64,000 bases of DNA from Hymenochaete sp. R1 (lineage: Eukaryota; Basidiomycota; Agaricomycetes; Hymenochaetales; Hymenochaetaceae). The stretch lies in NCBI GenBank assembly GCA_019400425.1, contig JAFREE010000099.1:1-64000 (forward strand), given 5' to 3'. This document shows, one piece after another, positions 45,861-57,619 of the stretch; position 1 is the stretch's first letter; each line of letters begins with the position of its first letter. The notes beneath the pieces were generated by a model. That model ran no database searches. It saw only the letters and a program-made list of their open reading frames with translations, and was not told the DNA's origin. The position numbers were made by a program, and so were the translations under genes.

Positions 45861-48235
45861 ATGTTTAATCGTTCCTTACTTTCGGGTTTCATTGCTCTGG
45901 CTTTCAGCTCTGTGGCTTCGGCTGCGACTGTCAGTAAAGAATTCGCCGTTGTCAATGCCAATTTAGCTCCTGCAGGAAGAAACCGGAGGTATGTGTTCTC
46001 TCTCCAGATGAGTTTCGTTTTCTCAAATATACTCATGAGATCCTGTCGAATATTATAGCACCGTTGTTGTTAATGGCCAGTTCCCCGGCCCTCTCCTATC
46101 AGCCAATATGGGCGACAATTTCAAGGTTTGATTCTTTCTTATGGTGATTAGCTTTGATATTTACCAATTTCCTTAGATAAACGTGTCAGATCAACTCACT
46201 GATCCTACAATGAGGCGCGCAACGTCGATCGTAGGTATTCATTTCTGTGATTAAAGAACAACATTTTGAATTGGTATTCTTAGCATTGGCACGGGCTGTT
46301 CCAAGCACACACGAATGAGATGGACGGTCCATCTTTTGTCAACCAATGTCCCATCGTTCCCGAGCATTCATTCCTGTAGGTGCCCTCATCCGTGTCCCTC
46401 CAACATAAGCTCACTTTTCTTGCTTGTAGTTATGACTTTGCGGCACCAGGTCAATCAGGAACATATTGGTACCACTCGCATTTGTCTACACAGTACTGTG
46501 ACGGCCTTAGGGGTCCCATAGTCATCTATGGTAAGGCATTAGTAACATCGCCCTCGTAGTAGTCCGAGCTTACCTTCAATTCCAGATCCAAATGATCCCT
46601 TGCAGGACATGTATGACGTCGATAACGGTATGTCACTCACGCTCATTATCGTCAGCGTTTTATTCAAGTCTTCTGTAGAGACCACTGTTCTTAGTCTTGG
46701 CGACTGGTACGACTCACCAGCGCCAGGCCTTCTTCCTTTCCCGAATCCCTCGGGCCAAGACCCGTATGTTGTCCGAACTGCCGAAATCCACGAAAGCACG
46801 CTGATATATTGATTAGGGTTCAGAATGCGACTACCGTCAACGGCAAGGGCCGGTCTCCGGGCGGGCCAACCGTCCCCCTCTCGGTCACTACAGTCGAGCA
46901 AGGGCAACGTTACCGTCTTCGTATCATCAACATGAGTTGTGGACCCACGTACAACGTCTCCATTGATGGTCATAACATGACTATCATCGAGGCGGATGGT
47001 GTGGAAACAAAACCCCTCACTGTCGACTCCTTCCAGATCTTCCCTGCTCAACGGTATTCCGTCGTGGTCACTGCTGACAAGCCAATTGATAACTATTGTG
47101 AGTCTAGTCAAAATGGCATTTGGTGAGCTCCGCTGATAACCGAATGCACAGGGATTCGCGTTATCCCTACAGGCCCAGAAGTTCCTGCTTCTGGCCCAAT
47201 CGTTTCGTTCGGTGGTGGCGTTAATGCTGCCATCCTTCGTTATGACGGTGCTCCGGATGCCGATCCGACTAGCAATTCTACCGTAAATGGTGTTCCTCTG
47301 AACGAAGCGAATCTTTCGGTATGTTTTAAGTATGACACTTCGTTTCATATTTACTGATCCCCGACATTAGCCGCTGGTCAACCCTGGAGCAGTCAGTGGT
47401 CTCGTCAAAATTTCTTTATTTTCATCTGACAATGTCTTAGCCCGGCCAACCATTCCCTGGAGGCGTCGATTACTCGTTGAAGCTCGTCACGAACATCGTG
47501 GGTTTTCAACAGATTTATGATAGTGATATTATACTGACAAAAGTTCTGAAGACCTCTCAAGGACTTCACACGATCAACAATGTCTCCTTCGTGTCTCCGA
47601 AGGTCCCAGTCCTGCTTCAAATTCTTAGTGGACAGACAGACCCCTCTCAGCTTATGCCGCAAGGTTCAATCTACAAGCTTCCGTCAAATAGCACAATCGA
47701 AATCAATATGCCCGGGGGCTTCCCTGTATGTGCTTCCACGTACTTGCAATTTTCACGCGTTCTGAAGCATATCTGCAGCATCCATTCCACCTTCACGGAC
47801 ACAATTTCGATGTCGTCCAAGTCGCTGGAAGCAATGTAACTAATTACGCCAACCCTGTCCGAAGAGACACCGTGAACATTGGAGTACCGGGCGATAACGT
47901 GACATTTAGGTTCGTGACGAACAATCCAGGACCATGGTTCTTGCATTGTCACATCGATTGGCATCTCGAAGCGTAAGTAGAAGCACAGTTCAGCGGGTAT
48001 TAAGGTGAAACTGATTTCTTGCATCGCAGTGGTTTGGCCGTCGTCTTCGCCGAGGACACTCCAGATGTAGCGGCAGCTAACCCAGTCAATGGTATGTCTT
48101 CCCGCATGCTATGGCTTCTCGAAACGCGAACGTGTCTCATGCGAGTTTACAGCTGCTTGGCAAGATCTATGCCCTGAATACAACCAATTTGACCCCGATA
48201 CGCAATTTGAGAATACAACTTCAGTTTCTAGCTGA
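45861..48235 (+). CDS. lcc: Laccase 2 (multicopper oxidase), about 540 aa
   Basis: About 14 exons were traced in phase. A signal peptide opens the protein ([16 protein letters not shown]). The four copper regions are complete: [44 protein letters not shown], and [15 protein letters not shown]. The residue ten after the T1 Cys is Leu, as in laccase 1. The exon set differs from laccase 1: here the T1 Cys region is not split by an intron, and an extra intron follows the NFK residues near region 1. The C-terminus runs past the usual end to FENTTSVSS. It is a secreted phenol oxidase, presumably for lignin or pigment chemistry. Confidence 0.95.
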
Positions 48236-50578
48236 ATTACCAAGTTCAGTTTGGCGTAGCTCCGCCTTATCGCGCATACGGGCATCGAGCGCCCCATAAC
48301 TCTGTCGCTACTCGGCCCTTTATCCGTACAAATTATTAAATAGTTTAAGCTGCATTCCTCTTTGACCCCATGGACATTGTGTTTCCTACTTTATTATATC
48401 TGGTTGGTTGTATACATGGGTATTCTTCCTCCTGTTATCTTATTTATTTAAAGACTTAGCTATACCCAAACTACTCTTATGTATTTCTGTAGGATAATTT
48501 TCTGATAATCTCATCAGATTGGAACCTCCCGCCTCGTAAGATTGAGTTCCTTCCTCAGAGATCTCCAATGTCCACTGTAGGGTTTTAGGACACACAGACA
48601 CAAATAAAACCAAACACACGTGCCGAACTTTGCCCTCATCCGAATCATTCTAACCGGCTTTGATCACAACAACCTTTTCTGAATGTAAGTAAAAGCACTT
48701 CTTTGTCTTGATGAGAGGTTAACGATTGAATATTTTCGGACTTCCATATCACTTTCAGAAATAAGACGAAAACTTTGAGGCGTTCTAGCAGGAGTGGTGT
48801 GGTTAGGCTAAGCGCCCTTGGTCACTGGTTACATTGTTTTGATACCACCAACTTGGACTTGACAAGATCGCGGAGATAGGAAGGGGCCCGGACAACTCGG
48901 ATAGGCCCTCGAACGCATGCATGCTGAGCTTTGTGAACAGCCTCGAGGCCAATGCCGTGAACACTCGTATGAGGAAGCAAGACTCTCAGCTATTACGGGT
49001 CAGCATCTTTGAGCACGAGTATCAGGAAGGCCGACGGCGAAGTCGAACCGATCTAACCCGCTTGAGGAGCAATGCTTCAAAGAAGCTTCGGACTTCCATC
49101 CAAACGGAAAACGCGTGGACACTCATAATGAACGGAACGGAGGACTCGTCGAGCGCGACGATGCATTATCGATTACGCACTATGCCCAATTTAGCATCCG
49201 CTCGCAGAGACATGAATATTCAGCAAGTGGGCGGAAGAGTGCGGTCAATCTTCATCGAAGCAGAAGCATTTCAATTAGTGATGGATTCATTTACGCGATC
49301 TTGCGGCTTCTTGTGGCCATACTGCGAATAGGATGCTCAAGAATGGTTGTCCGAGCTGCTCCGCTGCTCATCGTCTCCTCGGACCTATGGCAAAGTGACG
49401 GGTAAGGCAATATTGCAGAGTTACTCGGTGTGTTTTTTTGTAGGCGGACAATACAGTCTCGAGCTCTGCATCGAGACCAGGCAATCTCGCTTATTTTGGT
49501 GGTGGGTGCTAGATAGCCTGGGGATAAACTTCGTATTGACTTCATCTCTTGCAGAAACTGAAGATGACTCCGCTCCAAGTGTCATGTTATGTTTCAACCT
49601 GTATTCAGTTGAGAAAAATTCAGCCAGCTTCGGCTTGGCATCTTTTCCCCCCGAACCTACGATCCAAACTCTCTAACCTTCGTAAGGCATCTCACTGGCC
49701 TTTTGATGTTGCAATCGAGCGCCGAATTCCATTAAGTCGGAGTTCCGAAACGCTCTGCGGCACGAGCGGCCCTCCTTCGATTTGCAGCTGGAAAAGCTAG
49801 CTGTATCGTGCTGATAAGCTCACGTCAGGCTCTGACAAAGTGCGCTCGTGGTTAGCGCGAGGTGAAAAAATTGGTTCGCCGCGAAATCATGAGTGTTCAA
49901 CAGCCCCCGCGCACTTTCCCTTATCCCGAAAGGCGCCCTTCCCGCCCTTCTTCTAGAGTCAACCATCTTTCGATTGATGGATGCCCCTCGCACGAGAAGA
50001 AAAGTGAAGAGAACCAAGGAATTATGGCGAACTCAGGGGAGGTCATGAAATGGATGTAGAAGTGTTATCTTTTGGTGCACAAGGACACAAATCGTCATTA
50101 ATGAAGGTTGGATTGGCGCATTGAGTCTTTTCACGCTCGAGGTTATTTCTAAACTTAATCCGCTAAAAGCCACCGCTAGCTGCCGACAGTTGCCAAAGAT
50201 GGACTACTCATTCCCACCAACTAGTCTATACACGCTGATGACAGGATAATCAATAGCGGATCTGCCCACTCAATTCAATCCGTACGACTTGCTTATGCGA
50301 GCCACCGATACTCAAGCAAGGAAGTTCGTTGTCAGAGCGGGTGATGCCTCGATGCTTTGGGAACGCCCTTGCTTCTGAACTTAATCCTTTCCCATTCGCG
50401 GAGTAGTTGTCTCGGGTTATGGCCCGCAATTCTTTTAGAGAGGTTAATGTGGTGTCGAGATGGGAAGTGGTGGATTGCTTCAAAGCTTCGATTGCAATTG
50501 GTATAATAGCCTGATGAGTTTTCTTAATCTCGGCCCTACGCCTCAACGACCCCTCCCCCGTCCCTACTCACATCAGCC
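48236..50578. other. Gene-free stretch of 2.3 kb
   Basis: No spliced gene, tRNA or clear repeat was found. A short ATG frame at about 49889-50059 (MSVQQPPRTFPYPERR) shows Pro/Arg/Ser-rich composition but no domain. This is the largest gap in the window and may hold relics too diverged to see by eye. Confidence 0.45.
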
Positions 50579-52604
50579 ATGGCAGATTCCTCTTCGCCGA
50601 TCCATTTCGATCTTAGCGACACGTTTGGTGTCGTTTACTGGGGTATGTTCGAGTTATTTTCATCTCAGCGGCATTATCGTTCAATCAGTTTTGCCTGATA
50701 GCCTTCGTCGTCTCGACTGCGTGAGTCTGTGTAGTTCACGACAAGTATGATTGATGTCTTACGGCATATTTTTGTATGCAGATTGTTCGGGATATCGATC
50801 GTCCAGGCTTATTTCTATTTCATGCACAATAGAATCAAGGATTCGCTTTACCTCAAGTTATTCGTGAGTAATTTCAATACGAGAAAGTGCTATTCGCTTA
50901 CCCAACATCGTCGTAGGTCGCAGTTATGATGTTCGTATTGTCAGTAACAAACTCAGCGAAGGGTCTTACTGTCTATTAGTGTACTCGATTTCTCGACAAC
51001 TGCCCTATCTTCGCAGTCATTGCATAGCTATTTGGTAAGCGCGGTGATGCTCTATCGTTTGTTCAGCTTGCCCATGCCTTGACTCCAGATCGCTAATTTT
51101 GGAAATCCCTTCGCCCTTGAATATATGACTGTGTAAGCAGTGCAAGACGTTTGAAATAGTTACTCGCTAATGGTTTTCGAAGTCCATACATCGTTGAATA
51201 CTTCATCACCGCCGTCGTTACTCTCGGGTATGTGCGATAAGTAAACCAGTTGGTGTTCATCTCTCATCGCCTTGAAGATCACAGCTATTCTATGCGACAC
51301 GCATTCACATTGGTAGGTTCCCGTCCCAGATCTCTTACTTCCATGAGCGAAATCTGATCTCGATGAAGCCGACAAACAATCCGTTCGTTACAGGATCCCT
51401 CTCATTATTGTAAGCGCTGTTTGGTTTCATGTCTCGTTCAATCGTTCATGACTCCTCAGAGCGCTTTGGCATTCTGTGCTTTCGGTACGTCCTGATCGCC
51501 TCCGATGTGCTTTGTAGGCCTTCTTATGTTTCACGGATTACCGAACACAGGTCTTGCAATCGGTGAGTGAGTAGCTCATAATGATGGGTGAGGTATCTTA
51601 TTGTTTGCGTAGGATGCACAATCGAGATCTTTCACAACGATAGATTGATCGTCGGACTACAGGGACGTACCATGAAGGTAAAAAAAAGCAGTAATTGTCG
51701 CTGAACACTTACTCAGTGTTTCTCAGGTTTTAGCAGGCACGAACACGGGCGTAGCTGCATTATGTGACATCGTAGCCACTATTTCAATGATCGTATTCCT
51801 GGCGTCAGCGAAGTCCGAGTACAAACAGTGAGCTAAAAGAGAGTATTGAGTGACCATCCGCAATACTAACAGATATATTTGCTTGCCTCGTATAGGACGA
51901 AGGCGATCATCCACACACTCCTTTTCATCACTATCAATCGTGGTGTTTTCGTTGCAATCGCACAACTTGGTTTCTTGTCCGCGTATCTTGCCGCACCGTC
52001 TAAGATTTACTGGTGAGTTGGTTGAATGTCGTTTATTTTTAACGTCTCAAACTTCCGATAGGATGCCTTTCCATCTGAGCATCAGTAAACTTCATGTCAA
52101 TACACTACGTAAGTTATTTTAAACTATCTAGAGTGCGGAAAGAAGCTCACATCATCTAAAGTTGCCATGTAAGAGAAGCATTGAATAAACCGAGGATCTC
52201 GTTATTAATTCTTCTGCATTATTCAAGGCTTAACTCCAGACAAACCCTTCGATCAAAAATGGAGATCACCCAAGTCCGTTTCAGCAAAGACTGCACATTC
52301 AACACGGTAAACGGGAGAGAGCTTATAAGGCAAGCTTCTGCGAAGAATAGCCTTCGCTTGTCGGGTGTGGCGTACGAGCTAGGCAATCTCAGTAAGGCAG
52401 CAGTAAGTAGTCTCTTTGAACCGAGACTTCTTCCAAATTTCACCCGCTCACCTTGCCCTTTAGGAGGAGAACGGCTCAAGTCCCACGTCTCTGGGGAGCC
52501 CTGCGAGCAAGATGCCAATTGATGGCCGCAGTGAAGCAGATAATGACGAAGACCATGCCATGCCAGAGTTTAATCACGCTCGTGACAATGCTTCGGAAGT
52601 TTGA
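50579..52604 (+). CDS. DUF6534-type 7-TM membrane protein, about 360-400 aa
   Basis: A dozen or so short exons give a chain of membrane helices in the order typical of this basidiomycete family: TFGVVYWAFVVSTALFGISI, QAYFYFMHNRIKDSLYLKLF, VLDFSTTALSSQSLHSYL, YIVEYFITAVVTLGSQLFY, then GVAALCDIVATISMIVFLA, AIIHTLLFITINRGVFVAI, and the signature end WMPFHLSISKLHVNTLLAMLNSRQ. A hydrophilic tail of about 80 residues follows, ending DNASEV. The family has no known function; it is common in Agaricomycetes, often in several copies. Two internal junctions (near 51300-51420) are uncertain. It is followed by the P450 on the opposite strand. Confidence 0.85.
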
Positions 52605-53095
52605 CAAGAACAAATCTTGAGGAACAAAGTAAAATAAAAAGAAAAGTATGTTGCTCCGCCTCACCGTCTTGTATCATCTCCTGTAGCTGCGCCTGTCGCT
52701 TTTTCTAGTGGTCCTTTGATTGTTTTTTCTTACCTTCTTCCTTGTATTCTGTACTGTTTTATGATTAATTTTTGCGGAATCTGGACTCTGAGTTTTTAAT
52801 AGTTGAATACTATACTGTACATTATGCGCGGAATACCATACTTCGTCTGTTTTTTTTATGTCTTTACGTGTGCAAAAAGAAAGGGACGCTGGGCAGAAAA
52901 TAAGAGATGTACAGTTTCGGTGGGAATCGTGATGTCATCGGCCTGATATACAAAAGCATGATCCCAATAAGATCTTGTATTCAAATTGTCATGCATACAT
53001 GTAGATAATAGATAGTCATGAATAATACAGAGAGAATGAGAAGAATAGCTGGGATGATACGAGGGCTTTTTTATATTCAAGCCAGCCTCAAGCGG
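52605..53095. other. Convergent intergenic region
   Basis: About 490 bases between the convergent DUF6534 and P450 stop codons. T-rich, as for 3' untranslated regions. No feature seen. Confidence 0.45.
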
Positions 53096-55478
53096 TCAGC
53101 CGTTCACCGGCTCAATAAGCAACGGCAAATTATCGGCAGGCTCTGCGAACATTCATGAGTCAAGGTACAGAATTTTCGCTTATTCGGCTCACTCATAGTT
53201 ATTGCAGCTGTAGGCTGCGCTTTTTGACCAGCATAGGCGGGAGAAAACCTGAAGTTGGCGATTAAGATGCTATTTTACTGGCGGTTAGAAGGGAAAGGTT
53301 TTCGTTGCGAGGTCCAGAAAGAATCATCTTACGCGACAACAGCCTTCATTTCGACAATTGCCATAGTCTTGCCGATGCAGTGATGGGGTCCGTTGAGGAA
53401 TGTCTGGAGAGAGTGCGTCGGATTGTACGCGGGAGCTTTTGACAGTTCAGACCAGCGCTCGGGTCGAAATCTACGACCTTGGATAAAAAAAACAACTCCT
53501 CGTTATCACAGTAACGTAAATGTCTTACTCTTCGGCATCTTCTCCCCAAAAACCTTTATATGTGTTGATTACTCGGATCTAAAATGTTGACTTAAAATAC
53601 ACATAACCCCAAACAAACGAATAAGGCTCACGGCAATATAGAAGAAGGTACCCTTCGGCACCCAAGTATCATCAATATAATCGCTCTTCGCTGCCCGTCG
53701 AATGGTCATAGGCACGGGCGGAAACACCCTAAGACTCTCCATGCTGACATACAGAGGTGAGTCTTTCGTCGCAAAGTCCCATACGGAGAAGTACAGACAA
53801 CGTACACGACCTGATCCAAATACTCCATGCTTTTCAACGTCCGAAATGCAGGATTTGGTTCCTGCGCAAGGACAGGAGTGACTTCTGACCGCAATTTTCT
53901 TTGCACCTCTGGATGCGTCGCAAGAAGCCAAAAGGTCTGATATGAAGCATCAAAATCGTATTTGCGCAAAGACACCGTAGTGAGTATACCCATGCAAGTC
54001 CGGAAGCAGTCGTCTCGTGCCCGGCTCCGAGAAAGGTCAGCTGCAACAAGCCATCAACAAGAATTTAGAAGCGTGTGTTTGTGAGAGCGCATACAACTTG
54101 CTCCATCATCATTCTATCGCTCATGATCAGCTTTGTGCCTTGTGTAGAAGCCCCATCTTGTATGCGCGACTGAACAAGCAGGCTCATCACGTCTTTCTTT
54201 CCAGCAAGACTGCTGTCGTTAGCTACTGCCATCGCATCCACAACCTTCTCTTCTAGAATCTTAGCGGATATCTTCTTGATTCGATTCATAGAGGAGAACA
54301 TGACTTCGGCGGGCCGGAGGAAAGGAATTTTGCCGATCCAAGACCGATACCTGTACGCCCATTCCTTCTGCAAGAGGGAAGAAGCGCCTGGGATAGCCAT
54401 TACAACTATTATAAGACCAAGATTGGCACCTAGTAGTCAGCGCATCGTCAGCGCATGAACTATCGAGAATAAATTCGCTTGATTTACTTGCCATTTTGCA
54501 AATCGATCAACTCGTGATAAGCCTCAGCAAGCTCATTGTGAGGGTTGTGTAAGGAATCCGTTTCGTAACCGAACGCCGTCGAACAGATTATGTCCAGCGT
54601 GACCTTGCTTACTTCGCCACGGTCAAATGTGCTGGTATCCGTTGAAAAAGTGCAACTCACACCAGTCATAGATTGGGACACGTATTGCGCGTGTTTTCAT
54701 TTCATTTGCTTGCGTTGATCCCTCCAATTCCGCTTTGAGGATAGATACCAAACTTTAAACAAGCCATGATCATCAGCCAATGAATGCAAGCACTAGAGAT
54801 CCGCTGACCTGTAAATCGGTTTGTAGAACATCTCCGTTTCTAGGGTCTCCCATCAAAACAAACGCGAGATGGTCATGAACAGTAACTTACGTGCTGATAA
54901 ACTCGGGATCGAGAAAGCCGGATTCAGTATTCGACGCATAAGCTTGTGCTCATCACCGGTGACTGTTAAAAGTCCATATCCGGCCACGGTTCCCAGAACT
55001 TTTCGCATGAAGGTTGGCTAGAGATAGAGGAGCATTATTATGCATGTTTATCAAGTCATGATGGACTTACCCTTGGATAATCCAGCCAATCGTCTACGAG
55101 CACTTTCTGCATCGCCGAAGGAGATAAGAACATGACGCGCTCAATGCCAAATGGTCCAACAGCTCTAACGAGTTTACCGTACTGTTTGGCCCACTCTCGT
55201 TGAAGAATCCCAGCTTCAGATCTCATGATATTCGGATACTCGCCGAAAAGCAAGTACTTCATCGAGAGAAGCGTTCCCTTTGGCCCGGGAACTCGCCGCA
55301 GAGGCGAGAGAATATATGGAAAGAGAACAAACTGGTGCAGCACCAATAAAACGAGACAGGCTGGATTAATCTTCCGTCAATCATAGACCAAGACGAGTAC
55401 GAACTTAACGAACTCACCTCCTACCACATAGCCCATGATGCCCGCGCTCATAGTCAAGCCGTATACAGCGAAGGACAT
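53096..55478 (-). CDS. Cytochrome P450 monooxygenase, 559 aa
   Basis: Fourteen exons join in phase, among them 55478..55418, 55360..55071, 55017..54891, 54839..54809, 54752..54663, 54631..54492, 54429..54095, 54040..53990, 53936..53806 and 53743..53632. An N-terminal anchor helix (ACLVLLVLHQFVLFPYIL) precedes the Pro-rich hinge RRVPGPKG. The I-helix reads GAGHETTASG, the K-helix ESLR, the PERW motif EFRPERW, and the heme loop FLNGPHHCIGK with its Cys. The intron after LIDLQNG needs a GC donor (GCAAGT, 54491). It is an ER-bound haem monooxygenase of the fungal PxRW/FxxGPxxCIG class. Substrate is unknown. It is divergent from an FAD-dependent monooxygenase. Confidence 0.95.
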
Positions 55479-57619
55479 GTTAAGAGTGATCGAGACGTCG
55501 AGTGGGCTTTAAAGAGTGCCAGCAACAGTAGATGGGCAAGACATTGTCGAAGCTTATGTATCGAATCCGATGGTATCTTAATCATATGGTTATTAGAAGG
55601 GTGCAATATACCAAATGGAAAAGCCGGCGAGCGAAGGTGGCATGTGAAACCGTTATGAATACAAGCAGAAGACCGGAAGCCCCGCCATAGATAGCTAGAT
55701 ACGGAGCTCATGACCATATTCAGTGCCATTGCTTCCAGTCTCAATGATGGAAAACATTGGATCCGAGATGAGATGAACTTCGTCTAACGGTCTAAGTCGC
55801 TGAGAGTCCTGTGAAGACGGATGCACTTACGTGATATTCCCACGATCAGTACAGGAAAGGAAAGTGTCGAAGGGCGCCTTCTTCGCTCCTTTTCATCAAA
55901 CTTCAACTCGAAGCAAAGGTCTTGGGCTTCAATTGAAGACTTTCTTTAACTCATCGTCATGGGCTCCTTGATGTCTTATCGATTCTTTTGATCACCGAGG
56001 GACTGTAGTGCGTTGTTTGAGATCTTTCAGCCGGCAAGCAAGCAAGCCCCCTTTAGCGGACAACGTGTCGGGAGCCTCTGGGCGTTGGGCGCTCGTAGCC
56101 TCGTGAGGCCCACGCAGGTTCACGCATGCTCTAACCCTTTCCTTCCGCCTCGATGTCAATAAATATTTTGTAAGTCCTCCTCGAGATGACTCCAGATCTC
56201 TGACATGCTCATTCATCTCGACTATTAGATGTATTCAATTCGCAATGATGATCGTTTCGCGTCGCATAACGGATAGTATGATGATCGTGGATCGTGACAC
56301 TATGACTATGAATCCATCGAGCTTAGGTCTGGACTCGGTGAGTGCACCACGAGGAGTGGCTGAGGGTTTCGGTTCGTGCATAAACTGTTCTCGCTGGCGG
56401 TTCATGAAGGGCGCTTTCAGGATGCTGTCACTCACTTTTACACATCAGCCCTTGACAAGCTAGATGAACTGGATCTCATGTCCCGGACATGTCGATTCTC
56501 GTAAAGCTTGTACCTTATTCGGGATCAAAGGAATAGACAAAGGAGACAGTGGTTAGTCGCAAGGATAGGGTCCACTCAAAACTGGGCCAAAGTTGAGGGT
56601 GAGTAGCGGCAGGGTTTGTCTTGAGTACGTCCCAATCCGTCACCTTACCAACGTTCGACACTTGTGTTACTCGTTTTAGTTGCGCATAGATGTTAGGCGG
56701 AGGACAGGTTGACCTGTGAAGCTCAAGTAGCTGGGATCAGAAATTAGAAGAAGGTTCCGTCGTTCTTTTGAGAGTTGTGATTTGACGTGTGCAATCGGTT
56801 GAGCCTTGCAAGCGTAACATCTGGCTTCGACAGACAAGTGAGTATGAAGCGCTTTCGCTTGCTTGAACGGCAAGCTGGCTGTCGGCGCCCCCGGATCCGA
56901 CATCCGTCGGGGTTCTCGAGGCTCGCTCTCCGCTTAGAGGTCTACCGCCCGGAAATAGGGACAAAGGGAAGGATAATGCAGAAATAAGACACAGTTCTTG
57001 AGACTGGATGTTTACACAGGGACCTGCAACGAGGTTTCCAAGGACTTCGAGGCATTTGCAAATTGCTCTGCTCTATTACTGGCGCAATCTCCTGAGAGGG
57101 ATCTCGAAGAAACCTGCAGGCCCATATACTTAGCCGCGGAGCGCGTTGTATTCACTCGTGGTGGGGTCAAAGCGTACGTGCTGCACTACTAACTGATACG
57201 TTAAAAAGACCGAGATTTACGATTCGACAAAAGAAGTCTTGTTGTGACATTGCGTCGGCCAATGTCCCTTGCCATGCTTCCAGGGAAAAAAACCTCGACA
57301 AAGCCGAGAACCATAGCCTCTCTAACTTCACCAAAAGGGTACTAAACGACGTCCAAACTTGGACACATATGTACGCGAGGCCTTGTTTTGACCCCGTCCC
57401 TCGCGACTTTATTTCTTTTCCTCAATATTCTTTCCTTGCTATCGGACGTAACTATCCTGTTTGCGGTCGCATAAAGCTTCTTGGATCGTCGACATGCCCG
57501 GATGTACGTGCGAAAGAGGGTGAAATTCATCGGCAGTTGGGGTTTATAGACCCCCAGTCTATGATCCATGCCCTCGATATCCTCTCTCTTTAATCTCAGC
57601 CCCCCTTACTAGGAGCTTT
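55479..57619. other. Divergent intergenic region P450 / FAD monooxygenase
   Basis: This 2.1-kb region separates two head-to-head oxidative genes and should hold both promoters. No gene or RNA was found in it. Confidence 0.45.

Noticed and set aside
48921..49331. 136-codon plus-strand frame in the gap after laccase 2
   Set aside because: No domain, no coherent splice neighbours, and similar-length frames occur by chance on other phases nearby.
53346..53549. P450 heme region as a separate small gene
   Set aside because: It joins in phase with upstream and downstream P450 exons, including EFRPERW and the FRFSPAYAG end.
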